A DNA stretch of 64,000 nucleotides from Zanthoxylum bungeanum (taxonomy: Eukaryota; Streptophyta; Magnoliopsida; Sapindales; Rutaceae), in the NCBI GenBank assembly GCA_019454045.1, contig SKCR01026809.1, forward strand, positions 1 to 64,000. The letters run 5' to 3'. Both the position numbers and the translations under genes were made by a program. Below are positions 1 to 13,689 of the stretch, in pieces. The notes beneath the pieces are model-generated. The model was not told where the DNA came from. It did no database searches and saw only the letters and a list, made by a program, of their open reading frames with translations. Numbering within the stretch: the stretch's first letter is position 1; each line of letters opens with the position of its first letter.

Positions 1-508
1 AGGTAGACAACTCATTTGTCAATCACTCAAAAGTGACTCCTAAATATCCGGTCCTGGCCGTTCTCGTTGTCGCTGCGAAGGCAGGCCCACAAGGAGACGT
101 ACCAAGGTAATACTCGTCAATGATAAACTCAAGTTACTTACGTAATCCTGACAGCTAGGCACGTTCAGAATCCGCTTTTACTTGAATTTATCTAGTATCA
201 AATATACATCCGGTATGAAATAAATCTTTATCGGCTACACCCTCACAGCAGAGGCACGGTCTCGATGTAGTCACAAAGAAGTGTTCATAAATCGTATTGA
301 CAAGACGGACCATATAACATGCATCAAATACATAATTACATTAAAACCTTATTATTAGGGATTTTCCGCTAAGTGTCATACACCCTAAATCTAACCAGTT
401 TAGATCCTAATAAGCATGCACAAAGTCAAGAAAACATGATTAAACATTGATTCAATGAAGGCTAATCATATTAGGTGGCCTAGAATCAGACTCGCTCTGA
501 TACCATTT
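1..508 (-). mobile_element. A-family copia array, left unit: 5' internal leader (partial)
   Basis: This stretch is a near copy of 16923-17433, the leader between the primer site and gag in the complete A unit. It carries the same Met-tRNA primer site at its right end and then runs straight into an A-family LTR. It belongs to a second A unit whose gag-pol lies left of the window. Most differences from the other copy are single-base insertions or deletions. No coding sequence is seen. Confidence 0.85.
494..505 (-). other. Primer-binding site (initiator Met-tRNA), left A unit
   Basis: The minus strand reads TGGTATCAGAGC, a perfect complement to the 3' end of plant initiator Met-tRNA. It lies three bases inside the LTR boundary at 509. 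Its place left of the LTR shows that this LTR acts as 5' LTR for a minus-strand unit extending out of the window. Confidence 0.9.
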
Positions 509-1639
509 TGAAGGGTTTTATACGGTGAATCCGGTAACGCAGCGGAAGCGGTGAAATCCGATTTTCAGATTTCAAACTTTTTTCCGGATAATTAAATAAA
601 CATATTTATTTAATATTCCAATAATCAATTATGAAATAAATTTCAAATGAATCAAATTCAAGTGAAATTACCAATTAATTACCCTTATATGGTATTTTGT
701 CCATTTTAGTCCGAATTGATCCAATCAATTTTGAATGATTCCAATCATTTCTAAGATGAACTTATCATGTTCAAAACATCAAAACACCATAAGCCCAAAA
801 ATCCCAAAAATCCCTCACAATGCCGTGAGCCACATTTTGTGGCATTATTGACCATTTGGTCATTTCATGCTTCAAAACTCATCTTAATGAAATCCAATCA
901 ACATGAAACTTTGCATGCATCTTATACACACATAAATACACAACATATAAAAACCCAAAATTTGGAATTAGTTAGAAACCCTAATTTTTTCAATTTCCAC
1001 AAATTGGACAAATTAGGCTAATTACATTAAATCAAATGTTTCAATCATCAATCTTTCATCCAATTCAAGTCTCAACACAATGAAAAAATCAAGATCAAAT
1101 CTAGGTCATTTAAGAGTGGGTCAACAACTCTAGAATAGCAACATGGTTTTCATAAACCTTAAAAGAATACATATAACTACAATAGTTACATCCTTTCTTC
1201 ACCATACATGCTCAACACTTCATTCAACTTCCATCACAAAAACACAAAGAATAAAGAAAGAAATTATCTAAGAACAACATATGTTGAAGCCTAAACCTAA
1301 GGAACATTTCCTCTCTAATAGTAAGTTGAAAAACTTACTAATTCCAAGCTTTTTCTTGATAAGTCTTTCTTCTCTCAAGCTTTCAAAGTTTCTTCATGGA
1401 GTTTTGTTTGTATAAAGGTATTAGGTTAAGTGAAATGAAAATGAAAAAACAATTTATACTTGCCAAACATATGTCTTGGCCGAAAATGCAAGACCAATGC
1501 AAGAAATTGTAATTTCCATTTCATTTCAATATCATTTAATCAACTTGCACAAATATCATATAAACTACTTTATTAGATATTTATTTAAAGTCAACAAGGC
1601 AACTAATGTCATTTAATTAATATATCCTAAAGTAAAATA
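509..1639 (-). mobile_element. A-family LTR shared by two units, part 1 (interrupted by B)
   Basis: On the plus strand the LTR opens TGAAGGGTTTT and aligns with 17434-18590. It breaks at 1639, where element B begins, and resumes at 11465. The LTR has a primer site on its left and a polypurine tract on its right after 12724, so it serves as 5' LTR of the left unit and 3' LTR of the right unit. The small ORFs inside it show no recognisable protein. Confidence 0.85.
1635..1639. repeat. Target-site duplication of B (left copy)
   Basis: AAATA immediately before the TGTTGG terminus of B. The same five bases follow the CCAACA terminus at 11465-11469. The unbroken LTR at 17434-19840 has one copy of the site, in the AAAATATT context near 18590. 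Confidence 0.9.
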
Positions 1640-3654
1640 TGTTGGTAAAATCTAGGTCCCAAGATCAAACAAGACATGAAAACTGCATGAATACATCAAC
1701 GGAGGTAGCGGAATACTCACATTGATCGGTTATGTCAATTTGAAGACGAATCAAGGCCAAAAAACGTACTGCCTTGCTCACGCCACTGCAACCAGTCCAT
1801 GCTCACTGTCTTGGCAGTTTCGGTCGGTCTCAAAAAAAAGCTCCAAACTCCATCGGATGATCCCCCTCATGGTCGAACCTCCCTACCACCTTCGCAGAAC
1901 TCGTAGTGTGCTAGCACTTGCGTTTTCATTTTCACATGAAAACCCAACTCTTGCTCCCCTAAAGTCACGCCCAAACTGGTTCAAAACCAGTGAAGAATGG
2001 CCACCATTGCCGTGAGAGGAAGAGAGATTTTGAGAGAGATTGAATTGTGTTGTATTAAAATGATTTACCAAAAATCAATTTATATTTATGCCATAATATT
2101 TATTAAATTAATAATAAATTTATGACACAAAACATGCAATGGCTTAGAGTGTCAAACACTCAAACTCCATGCAATGACATTGAGTGCAATGTACACAATC
2201 TACATGCAAAGCATTAGAAACATGTGTCAAGTGGGCCCCACACGTTTCCAAATGAAAGTGGGCCCCACGTGCACTCACGCGTTCGGGTCGTATTTCGTTC
2301 CGAAATACCGCTTACGTCGCGACGTTAATTCATCGAATTTAAATAAATAATTGCGCCTGGCGTAATTATTATTTACGTCGCTAACGAATTAATTCTAAAT
2401 TAACTCGTTTGCCCGAATTAAAATCTAATTTTAATTCCGCGTCGAATCTAATTTCGTCTAATATATCGAATATATTAATTCATCGATCAATTCCAAATTA
2501 ATCGTTCTCTCTCTTTAGATGACATTTTATCCCGGATAAAATATCTCCGTTATTAATCCTAGATTAATTTTCTCTCTCTTCTGTATAATCCCAGATTATT
2601 CAAGAGTGCGAGTTGTGCGTCATCGGTGGATTATCGGGAGAGCGACCCATGAGATCCCCGGATAATCTGGCAGTAAATACGGTCGTCGGAGTATCCGAAT
2701 CACGTACGTACCAAGTACTACGTTCTACTACCGATTTACGAGACAAGGTCGACTCCTAGCAAAGCACCAAGTCTACCCAATTCTCCTGACATATCCATTT
2801 AAGAATATAAGATCTGTATCAAGCGTAATATACTAATGTATTGTGCATATTGGCCCAGTATCGGATAGTCACGTGCTAGGGCTGGGGCTGGATAAGTGTC
2901 TGCCCCGTCCGAAACACTATCGGATGTCTGGTAACTAGTCTCTATAATCGGATATTCATGACCTGGTCATAATATCCCGATTGGATGCGCATCTCTTAAG
3001 GCACTAATACCGTATCCTGCATGACATCATCTCCACTATGACTGGAGTGATACTTCCGTCTTGACATCACATCCAATACACTACGATTCTCAATATACCC
3101 GCATTGGCGTACACAGAACCGGTTACAGTCCTAGACGACCTCAACTAAAGTATATCGATTGTCGTAAGCATTAGCGATGTAAGTCTCAGGTTAAGACTAT
3201 ACACACCTACCTTGATTTCGGCCTCCCATAGACACATATTCATATACCAATGGGATTCCGAGGGTCTATCCAGAGCGAAGCTGTTTCCCGTACCATCGGT
3301 GAAACACGACCTCCTATCGCACTTGCATAAGTATCCAACACTTATATATATGAGAACTATGCCGTTGTGCCCTCACAACGCACACAAGTGCAATACTAGC
3401 CTATTCCACATTATCGATGTCCAGTCTCGATAATACTACGGCTAGGGATATTTAATGATTAATCCTTTGTGGACTGATACTGTCTCATATCATCTCAATC
3501 CAGGAACTAATCATAGGGACCTCTCTTCATTTATATATCTCTATGTGATCTAATCACAAATGATGAGAGTGCAATTCCTTGTCACATAGTTAATTTGCTA
3601 CAACAACACAATGATCTGTGCAAATAGTGACGCTATGGGTCATTTTGTCCAACA
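1640..3654 (-). mobile_element. 3' LTR of B
   Basis: This 2015-bp repeat matches 9460-11464 along its length, with TGTTGG and CCAACA ends. On the plus strand it is followed directly by the complement of a polypurine tract. Differences from the partner LTR are mostly short indels. Short ORFs such as 1722-2015 are chance reading frames in the repeat. Confidence 0.9.
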
Positions 3655-3666
3655 TCTCCCACTTGG
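3655..3666 (-). other. Polypurine tract of B
   Basis: The minus strand reads CCAAGTGGGAGA directly before the LTR start. This is the usual copia plus-strand primer position and fixes the minus orientation of B. Confidence 0.8.
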
Positions 3667-6600
3667 CACATAGCCAGTCACTCGAGTGTCTAACACCCGA
3701 ACTATGTACAATTCGCTCAAATTGCTGAGGAAAGGTTTTCGTCAGCGGATTTGCTTAATTATCGTCTGACGCGATTTACACGATCATCACATCGCCACGA
3801 TGTATGATCCGAACGAATCAATGATATAGAAGTATATATCTGGATCGTCGATGAGACCTTTAATTCTTTAGCCTTGTGCTGACGCCTAGCTCAGCTGCTA
3901 ACAGAACTATATCTAATCTAATTAGATTTATTATCGACCAAATGGCTTCTATTGCTGCCTCAGCTGCAGCAATAATCCGCATTTGTTGTTTATTCGGCAA
4001 CAATTATCTTGCTCGGAAGATTTCCAGCTCACTGTCCCGTTATTCAAACTTTATAGTACCGCAGTATATAATTGTTTGGAAACTTGTAGCAGTGATCCCA
4101 GTCACTTCAAGTTCTCCTTCTCCATAGTTTAAGACAACATCTTTAGTTCTCTAAGATACTAACAGATGTTCTTAATGTTCAATCCAGTGACTATCACTTG
4201 GATTGCCCAATTGTGACTCCATATGCTCGAAGCGTATGAGACACCAATACAAGTACATTTTAAATGTACAATTTCCCAGAGAGTGTTAACCAACTCCAAA
4301 TCTATCCCAGTAGATCTTTATTCTTGAATAAAGGTTGTTACTCCCCAGAATTCTACGGAGAATTTCTATTGAAAGAATATCTATGAAAGCCAAGCTTTCA
4401 CCAATTGCTTTATGGGAATTTCACTGTCAGTGCGCTCTCCCCTACCTCCTTATACACAAGAATTATTTCGTTTTGAGTTAAATCATAAACCATTATGATT
4501 ATTTCAAAACGTCAGTTCCAAGAACCTTATGCTTGCTTTGATCCAAACATGGATCGAATAACCCGCAAACCTTGTTTGTCGGTTATACAAAATCGTCAGG
4601 ATGTTGTAAACATCCTCCAAAAGGTTTCCTTTTCAGGAAAGCGATTTTGATTTGTAACTGACATATTTCATAAATGAAATATACAGTTATCAACAAGCAT
4701 CTTCAAAATGGACTTACCATGGCAACAGGTAAAAGATTGAACCGTTATTAACACAATGTTGATAACGATACCTTTCCGTCAAAAGCCTAGCTTTGTAAGT
4801 TGGTATGTTGTCATCCATGTATGTCTTCCTTGAAGACGTATAATGTACCATAGGCACAACGCCTTGTGGTACAACAACTAGTATCCATAATAGTCGTTAT
4901 ACATGGAATCCATTTCGGACTCATGGCACTTTGCCATAACAGGGAGTCGATACCTCGTATCACTTCCTTGTAACGTAGTCGGATGGTACACCCTCCATAA
5001 GATTGACATCTTAATGAGGTTAGATCAGAAACCCATACCTAGGTTGTTTTCTGACTCTATCCGATCTACCCGATTTCTTGTGTATTTGAAGATTAATGGT
5101 ACAGATTCATCATAGATGAATTGTTTGTGTTTCCATTAAGGACTTCGTGCTATGAATAGTATTACTCCGATTTTAGATTTTCATTGAGTATCACTATCCT
5201 CCCACTGACCACTGCATATCGGTATTCCTCTCAGGAAAACCGCATGGTGAGCAACATCATCACATGTTCTCATGTTGGATTTATAAGTACTATACTTATG
5301 GTTTCCCTTAGGATAACCTATATTGGCACTAATCCAATTTGGGTTCTTAGTTTGGTATCATCCAAACTTTATGCCTGGCATACCCAAATATCAGGAATGA
5401 GAAACCTCGTTTCTTTCCTGTTCATATCCTATATGATATCTGTCAAACAGATTTATATGGAACCTTATTCTAAAAAGTTTTGCACTGTTAATATATATCC
5501 TGTAGAAAGAAATGTAGCTCAGAGCGACTCGTGATAAACCTTATCATGTCCAACAATTCGGTTTTAGTTCAGACACACCCGTCTAACCGACGTGTCTCGG
5601 GAGGAGTCCTCACATGAAAGAACACCGTACTCTTTCATTATAGATGAAACTTACTGCTTAAGTATTTTCCATTTCGGTCTTACCATGGCGGAATAACACT
5701 ATAGCCGATCTGTTTTGTTTTCTTCTTCGTGTCGAAACTTCAAAAGTTTCTGATCTGTGTTCTTCAAAAGAAACACATAACCACAACGTGATGCTACATC
5801 CGTTAAGGTCACGAAATATTCATGTTCACATCTAGCCTAGCTAGATATGGGCCCACTTACTTCACCATGAATAGGGCTAACAGATCGGTGGCCCTTTTAC
5901 TATTACCAAGTAAATAGTATTTTAGGTTTTTAACCTAATAAACTAGATTCTAGACCTTATTTGAATAGTCAAATCAGTCCTAGTACCCACTCTTCAAAAG
6001 TGTGGATATACGAGTCTCGTTTAATTGTGTCCCAGACAACAATGCCACAAATAAGTCTCTATTGATCAAATCAATTTGAGCTATTTATTTGTCATTTATA
6101 TGTTTGAGATTTTATTTATATTCAAAATATAAATTATATTACATCTAATGTATTTATCTCAGTATCATCTTTATATAATGAAACACTTTAGTGTTCTAGA
6201 ATATAAGGTTTTATCCGCATCGGATTAAACACTGATATAGAGATAATGTCTCTAGTCAAACTAGTTACATTATAACATTTCCTAATTTAAGTACACACCC
6301 GAAGGGTAGTTCCTAAACTTAGGTATCTACGGTCCGACAGCGACTTTCGTCCCGTTTCCAATTCGCAGAGAAATCTCGGCTTGAAGCCAGTATCCAGCCA
6401 CAGCGGATTCTGAACGTCAATACATATATGTATTATGTACCACACTAAGTATTTAAAATCCAATTTTAATACTAGTAGTAAACATAACTTTGACAATATT
6501 TTTAAAGTTAGAGCCTCTCCCTATCTTTAATTCCTTCGTGTCTTCCATATCCAAATGGTAGTCACTTTGGGATATGTCAATTACCTTTTCAATATTTCAC

Positions 6601-7260
6601 AAACCTTTGGCCAAGCCTTGGGTTTTAGAATATCGAAATGATGTGCACCTTGTGCTACAATGCCCAATTGCAAACTTTGACTTTCTCCACTAGAATGGTC
6701 AATTAATTGCAATTTTAATACTTTTAAATCTAAAGATAGATTTATTGTAAGTATATTAATTAAGCACTAAAGTCATCATCACATAAATCTTCCAAAGATT
6801 TTATGCTCTACTATTTGCTTAATTATGGGCTTAGTCATAATAAGTTATTTTATCAAATAAATTAACCTATTATTTATTCCCAATATGAAAATTAAATCAT
6901 TTAAAGCATTTAAATTTTCAACTTTTCAATTCTTTCTTGATTTCAATACCAACTATTTAATCAATTTAATAAGGTACTATTTTTATTATAATGATTACAA
7001 TAATCCAATTATTTAATCAACTATAATTTTAATATTGATTACTATAATCTAATTATAAAATCAACTACATTTTAATTCAATTATATTGATTACTATAATC
7101 CAATTATAAATCAACTATATATTGAATGAGTTTGTATATAGTCCAACTATATATATATTTAAAACAACATAAATATTAGTCCAACTAATACTTTTGATTA
7201 ATATGACGAGTAAAATATAGATGAGCGCGTTTAGCGAGTATTCGAACGAATGTTGCAAAT
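3667..7260 (-). pseudogene. Decayed copia gag-pol of B
   Basis: No long ORF survives, but fragments on the minus strand follow copia order. Near 3950-3990 the sequence encodes an IAAAEAA stretch resembling the RNase H motif [11 protein letters not shown]. Positions 5640-5900 match the integrase region, read by comparison with 54840-55100 (E) and 15000-15200 (A). Positions 6287-6420 resemble the post-active-site part of the protease (LRIGNGTKVAV). The region equivalent to E's gag zinc knuckle (55745-55810) is deleted near 6570. Reverse transcriptase should lie near 4200-5000, but I could not recognise it. Short ORFs here are remnants or chance frames, and no function is expected. Confidence 0.65.
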
Positions 7261-9459
7261 TCAATACTTGCCTCCCACTATTTTTCGTCGAGCCTCTAAC
7301 CCTCTGTCGAGTACTCGGGAACCGTGTTTCCTAGTGGGCTAGGATCCCGTTAAATATCACACAATCTTGACTTTGGCCAACAAATTGTATGATAATTAAC
7401 TAGGTAGATCTCTAAGATCAATTGGATCTAATCCAACTCCTAGATCCAGTAGGTGGACATCCAAGTCCTAAACATATATCTTATATATGCCTATATATCC
7501 AATATATACCCTAACCTTTTTCCTCTGAATCAACTAGGCCTTGGCTTTGGCACAACAAACCTAGTGATCCCAGTCAAGCGCGGACCCATTGACATGGAAG
7601 CTTCGTAATCAATGTCAATGGACAAGAAGTGGTCTTGACTTTGGCCAACAAACCACAACTTGGACACGACACCGATATGGAACAAAGCCTCGTGATTAAA
7701 ACACATCTTCGAAGGACAAGGGCTTGACTTTGGCCAACAACCCCTGCCAATCTCGGATCTTGAGTAAGAATCACTCAATGGAAGGAAAAAAACGCTTGAT
7801 ATTTAACGGGGTTTTTCGCGTGCAAATTGGCTACCAATTTAATTATCGTTTTAAGTTCTCATCATCATACCCCTTAAACATGCATTCTAAATACATAATA
7901 AAGAGTATGAAAATAATAAATAATGATATGATGCGGATGGATACTTAACACATTGATCCTAGATCAAATCTCTCCCTTTCTCACTCAAGCTAGCACTACT
8001 ATTACTTCTACTTCTACCCGTTACACTACACTTCTAAAGAAACTCATATACATAGAGGGGATAGGTGAGAAGAGAATACAAAGAGAATAGAGGTGATAAG
8101 GCTGGACACGCAGGTCCAATTTAATAAATCGAATTTATTACAACAATTTCTAAAATTGCCCACCCGACTAATATCCATCCGATATACATTATTCATTCAA
8201 CACAACCACGTATTCACACACATAAGCATGCTATCAATCAATCTAATCAAATTAATTAATCTGATAATTAAGTGATCATCCAATGTTCAAACAACGATTT
8301 GATTTTGTTCGAGTCAAACTCATTTTTGCGAATAAGTACTTAAAGTACAAATTCATGAATTAAATTAAACTACATCATTAAATCTAATTAACATGTATTT
8401 AATACAATTCATTATTCAATTCCAAATTAAATATTACACTTTTATTCAATAAACCTTTTCGATTTAATTCCAAATTTAATCGTAACGCGTCTCAAAGACC
8501 GATTAACGTCCAACGTCAATTCAATTAAAGTCCAATGGGCTTTTGATTGATTTCTTAAGGCGTGGACTTTTGGTCAACTCGGGTCAAACCGATAACCAAA
8601 GTCCAATCCGGGATTTACCCCATAAGCCCATAAATCAATCTTGGCCCATTAGGCCCAATTGAACTTTAAGGTTCATTAAGTCGCATTTGGGCTTTATGGT
8701 CAAGGTTTTGGGCCCAATTGGATCCAATCCATTTGGCCTAAACCAACTTGATAAATCAAGCCCAATAGGCCCAAATACAACTTTAAATCCAATTTCCAAA
8801 ATTAGGCCCAATAATTAAATTCAAAAATCCAATTTTCACAATTTAATTACCAAAGTGCATTATATGATTAATCAACTAAATCAACATTCCAAAACACTAA
8901 ATTAGTCCAATTAATCATACTTAATTCATTATTACATGTCAAACACACATAATGAAAAATCAAACCCATTTACATGCTTTCATGCTCCTCGGCCAAGGAG
9001 GGATTTCATGTCCAATTCGGTTTCAATCCAATTAATCCGCAATCGACATTAAATACATATCCCGAATGATTTCCAATACATCCAATTATCAAATCAAAAT
9101 TTACCAAGACATTAGGGCATTAGTCACATTCGGCCAACTCAAAGATTTTGGGGTTTTTGTCCAATTCGAAATCCAATCCAATTCGATTCAAATTAACGTC
9201 AACCTATCGATTCTAACTCATCAAATGAATTAAAAAAATCAAAATCCAAGATCCCAAAATGCATATACATTCGGCCAAGGTGAATAAATTGGGGAAAATT
9301 ATTCCAAATCAATTTTCGTCAAATTAGTCCAACCAATATGAATTTAAACATGTTATAAGCATACTCAAACAAGCAATTTATTCAATCATGCTCAACAAAC
9401 ATTTACCCAAATTTAAGCCCTACATTTTTCATGCTTGCAACATTAGCTCTTGATGCCAT
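7261..9459 (-). mobile_element. B internal 5' part: gag N-terminal remnant and long leader
   Basis: The stretch is AT-rich, with many ATTAATC and GGCCCAATT runs and no recognisable protein. It aligns with 20600-21451 plus 51312-52526 in C and with 56640-58688 in E. It contains three copies of the 18-base motif CTTGACTTTGGCCAACAA (7366, 7634 and 7723), also present in C and E. The leader is unusually long for a copia element. Confidence 0.6.
9446..9458 (-). other. Degenerate Met-tRNA primer-binding site of B
   Basis: The minus strand reads TGGCATCAAGAGC, close to the canonical TGGTATCAGAGC with one substitution and one inserted base. It starts one base inside the LTR that begins at 9460. The family members C and E carry other variants of the same site. 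Confidence 0.75.
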
Positions 9460-11464
9460 TGTTGGTAAAATCTAGGTCCCAAGATCAAATCAAGACATGA
9501 AAACATGCATGAATACATCAACGGAGGTAGCGGAATACTCACATTGATCGGTTATGTCGATTTGAAGACGAATCAAGGCCAAAAACGTACTGCCTTGCTC
9601 ACGCCACTGCAACCAGTCCATGCTCACTGTCTTGGCAGTTTCGGGTCTCAAAACGAAGCTCCAAACTCCATCGGATGAGTCCCGCCTCATGGTCGAACCT
9701 CCCTACCACCTTCGCAAGACTCGTAGTGTGCTAGCACTTGCGGTTTTCACCATGAAACCCAACTCTTGCTCCCTAAAGTCACGCCCAAACTGGTTTCAAA
9801 ACCAGTGAAGAATGGCCACCATTGCCGTGAGAGGAAGAGAGAATTTTGAGAGAGATTGATTGTGTTGTATTAAAATGATTTACCAAAAATCAATTTATTT
9901 TATGCCATAATATTTATTAAATAATAATAAATTTATGACACCAAAACATGCAATGGCTTAGAGTGTCAAACACTCAAACTCCATGCAATGACATTGAGTG
10001 CAATGTACACAATCACATGCAAAGCATTAGAATGACATGTGTCATGTGGGCCCCACACGTTTCCAAATGAAAGCGGGCCCACGTGCACTCACGCGTTCGG
10101 GTTTCGATATTTCCGAAATACCGAGCTTACGTCGCGACGTTAATTCAAATCGAATTTAAATATAATTGCGCCTGCGTAATTATTATTTACGTCGCTAACG
10201 AATTAATTCTAAATTAACTCGTTTGCCCGAATTAAAATCTATTTTAATTCCGCGTCGAAATCTAATTTCGTCTAATATATCGAATATATTAATTCATCGA
10301 TCAATTCCAAATTAATCGTTCTCTCTCTTTAGACGACATTTATCCCGGATAAAAATCTCCGTTATTAATCCTAGATTAATTTTCTCTATCTTCTGTATAA
10401 TCCCAGATTATTCAAGAGTGCGAGTTGTGCGTCATCGGTGGATTATCGGGAAGCGACCCATGAGATCCCCGGATAATCTGGCAGTAAATACGTCGTCGGA
10501 GTATCCGAATCACGTACGTACCAAGTACTACGTTCTACCGATTTACGAGACAAGGTCGACTCATAGCAAAGCACCAAGTCTACCCAATTCTCCGGACATA
10601 TCCATTTAAGAATATTAAGATCTGTATCAAGCGTAGTATACTAATGTATTGTGCATATCGGCCCAGTATCGGATAGTCACGTGCTAGGGCTGGGGCTGGA
10701 TAAGTGTCTGCCCCGTCCGAAACACATATCGGATGTCTGGTAACTAGTCTCTATAATCGGATATTCATGACCTGGTCATAATATCACGATTGGATGCGCA
10801 TCTCTTAAGAGCACTAATACCGTATCCTGCGTGACATCATCTCCACTATGACTGGAGTGATACTTCCGTCTTGACATCACATCCAATACACTACGATTCT
10901 CAATATACCCGGCATTGGCGTACACAGAACCGGTTACAGTCCTAGACGACCTCAACTAAAGTATATCGATTGTCGTAAGCATTAGCGATGTAAGTCTCAG
11001 GTTAAGACTATAACACCTACCTTGATTTCGGCCTCCCATAGACACATATTCATAATACCAATGGGATTCCGAGGGTTCTATCCAGAGCGAACTGTTTCCC
11101 GTACCATCGGTGAAACACGACCTCCTATCGCACTTGCATAAGTATCCAACACTTATATATATGAGAACTATGCCGTTGTGCCCTCACATGACACAAGTGC
11201 AATACTAGCCTATTCCGCATTATCGATGTCCAGTCTCGATAATACTACGGCTAGGGATATTTAATGATTAATCCTTGTGGATTGATACTGTCTCATATCA
11301 TCTCAATCCAGGAACTAATCATAGGGACCTCTCTTCATTTATATTCTATGGTGATCTAATCACAAATGATGAGAGTGCAATTTCCTTGTCACATAGTTAA
11401 TTTGCTACACAACAACACAATGATCTGTGCAAATAGTGACGCTATGGTGTCATTTTGTCCAACA
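9460..11464 (-). mobile_element. 5' LTR of B
   Basis: This is the partner of 1640-3654, with the same TGTTGG and CCAACA ends, about 2005 bp long. It is followed by the right copy of the AAATA target-site duplication. No coding content is recognisable. Confidence 0.9.
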
Positions 11465-12724
11465 AAATATTTTTTATTTTAAATTAGTTTAATCATTTAA
11501 CAATTAAATAATTATTAATAAAATCAATACAAATATATTAAATATATGTATAATATTTACATTAAATATTAAAAACATATATTCATTTAGGAAATAAGTC
11601 AAATATCTCATTTTGACTATTAATTAATGTGTATTTAAATTAATCAAGTATTAAATGTAATACACAATAATTACGTAAATGACTATCCAGTCCCTTTTGC
11701 ACGTATCTTGCGTTTAACCTTTAAACGACTTTATAATAATCAATATTATTTATTTATGTTGCTCTAGTGCTCTACGAGTATGTTTCATTATTGAGACTTC
11801 TAGGTTCAGGTATATCCGTCACGAAATCAAATTTCATGTCCATAATCTATCCACCCGTAGATTATGACGATCACGGATAATCTCGCTAAACCATACAGGT
11901 CGAGGTCATGGCAAATGTATAATTCCTTCCTCCGTCACAGGTATCCGGATAATCCCAGAGATATAGATGTAAACGTCAAATCTCTATCGGGCTATCCAGT
12001 CGACTATTCTATTAGCAATCTAAAAAGAATGTTTAGAACTAGCTTCTAAACTTACCACGGGCCCATGGTTTTATCTGATTGCTAATCATATGGACTACCT
12101 ATGCTCTGGTACACAGAACTGACGGATCCTATCTTGATACACATAGGACACCCTGAGGATCTATCTACACCCAACGAACAGGCGGAGGTCTGATCTTAAT
12201 AGATCGGTGACATGACTGCCATCTAAGTGTAGAAGATGTCTCATGTGCCCACAATGGCATCTCAAGTCTAAGAATCACAAGTGCTACTCAAACCCAAGAA
12301 GATTCTTATTGACGCTGGTGTACCATCCATTAGAATCTTCGGTGAGTCGTTCAGTGTTATATCCGCTATAAACACCCACACGTCTTACTAGTCTCCAAGA
12401 CTTATGGTTCATTGAGAAACCATTGGAATCATATATTCCAGTATACGACATGTACCGGTCTCAACGGGTTTACTATACTGACCAAGTAGTGTAAACCTTG
12501 ACCAGGAACTGCTGAGAATGACAACGTCATGATACGACTCAATGTCCGTTGCGACGATTTTGCAACTGTACCATGACTAATCATTCTAAGGTCATTACGT
12601 CTTTACCATATAAAAGAATAGATTATATTATAGAAACTGCATATTTATTACTGATAATAACGTTTTACAGAAGTATTTAACAAAAATACAACCGGAATTG
12701 GCGCTCTGAGCACCAACCCCTACA
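11465..12724 (-). mobile_element. A-family shared LTR, part 2
   Basis: This continues the LTR begun at 509 and aligns with 18590-19840. It ends in CCCCTACA, an imperfect inverted match to the TGAAGGG start. The first five bases (11465-11469) are the second copy of B's target-site duplication. Without B the LTR would be about 2.39 kb, close to the 2407 bp of its partner. Confidence 0.88.
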
Positions 12725-12738
12725 AAATCTCCCACTTG
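12725..12738 (-). other. Polypurine tract of A
   Basis: The minus strand reads CAAGTGGGAGATTTT next to the LTR terminus TGTAGGGG. This is the plus-strand priming site and confirms the orientation. Confidence 0.8.
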
Positions 12739-12740
12739 CT

Positions 12741-13461
12741 CTAGTGCCAATATCGATTGTATCTAATACCCATCGACTCCACGTGTTTATCAAACAACTT
12801 CGGGGTATGGCCTTCGTCAGCGGGTCTGCTACGTGTCTTCACTCGGTACCTTGCACACGACAATATCCATCGCGACACGATCTCTCGAATGATGTGGTAC
12901 TTGCGTTCCACATGCTTCGACTTCTGATGCGCCCTCGGTTTCCTTTGCTTGCGCAATGGCTCCAGTATTATCACAGTATAACGGAATCGCATTCTCGATA
13001 CTTGGACAACTCCCAATTCTGTGATAAAATTTAATTATCCACACAGCCTCCTTTGCGGCTTCAGAAGCTGCAATATATTCCGCCTCAGTGGTGGAATCAG
13101 CTGTAGATCCCTGTTTGGAACTCTTCCAACATACTGCACCTCCGTTAAGGGTAAAGACAAATCCAGATGTAGACTTTCTATCATCGGGATCCGATTGAAA
13201 ATCGAGTCTGTATACCCGTTAACCTGCAGTTCGTTTCCTCCATAAATAATCAACTTATCCTTAGTACCTTTAAGATACTTTAGGATATGTTAATGGCCAT
13301 CCAATGGTCATTACCTGGTTGGACTGATATCGACTGGTTACGCTAACAGCGAAACTGATATCAGGCCTAGTACATAACATGGCATACATTATGCTACCCA
13401 AACACGAAGCATAAGGTTGGTTAGACATTCTAACCTTCTCATCTTCTGTTTGTGGACACAT
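12741..13461 (-). pseudogene. A: reverse transcriptase C-terminus and RNase H, frameshifted
   Basis: These minus-strand fragments in three frames belong to the end of the copia polyprotein. Positions 13461-13270 encode MCPQTEDEKVRM, then a stretch with LGSIMYAMLCTRPDISFAV, the segment joining reverse transcriptase to RNase H. Around 13035-13100 the frame reads [19 protein letters not shown], the RNase H motif around its catalytic Glu, and 12829-12980 encodes [16 protein letters not shown]. The frame changes several times, so no active enzyme can be made. G, elsewhere in the window, has lost this RNase H block. Confidence 0.88.
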
Positions 13462-13689
13462 CTTCTTGGAAAGATGAATCCCATGTCTGAACGGTATGTT
13501 TGCTGTCTTACAGTTACCAAGCTATACCGTTCCAAGATCTTATCTACGTAGGTTGATTGGGATAACCCAATCAGCCTCCTTTGTCTATCTCGATAGAGTT
13601 TTATCCCTAAAACATAGGAAGCTTCTCCCAGTCCTTCATGGAGAAATTCTTACAGAGATATGCTTTAATGCTTTGTAACATACCTAAAT

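Larger units (their letters stand above)
1640..11464 (-). mobile_element. Element B: full-length but decayed copia-type LTR retrotransposon
   Basis: B has two LTRs of about 2.0 kb, each starting TGTTGG and ending CCAACA, an exact AAATA target-site duplication, a degenerate Met-tRNA primer site beside the right LTR and a polypurine tract beside the left LTR. The element therefore reads on the minus strand. The 5.8-kb internal part holds only fragments of protease, integrase and RNase H. It belongs to the same family as C and E in this window. Confidence 0.9.

Noticed and set aside
494..505. Possible tRNA-Met gene fragments at GCTCTGATACCA sites
   Set aside because: Each is a 12-bp primer-binding site next to an LTR; no tRNA cloverleaf surrounds them.
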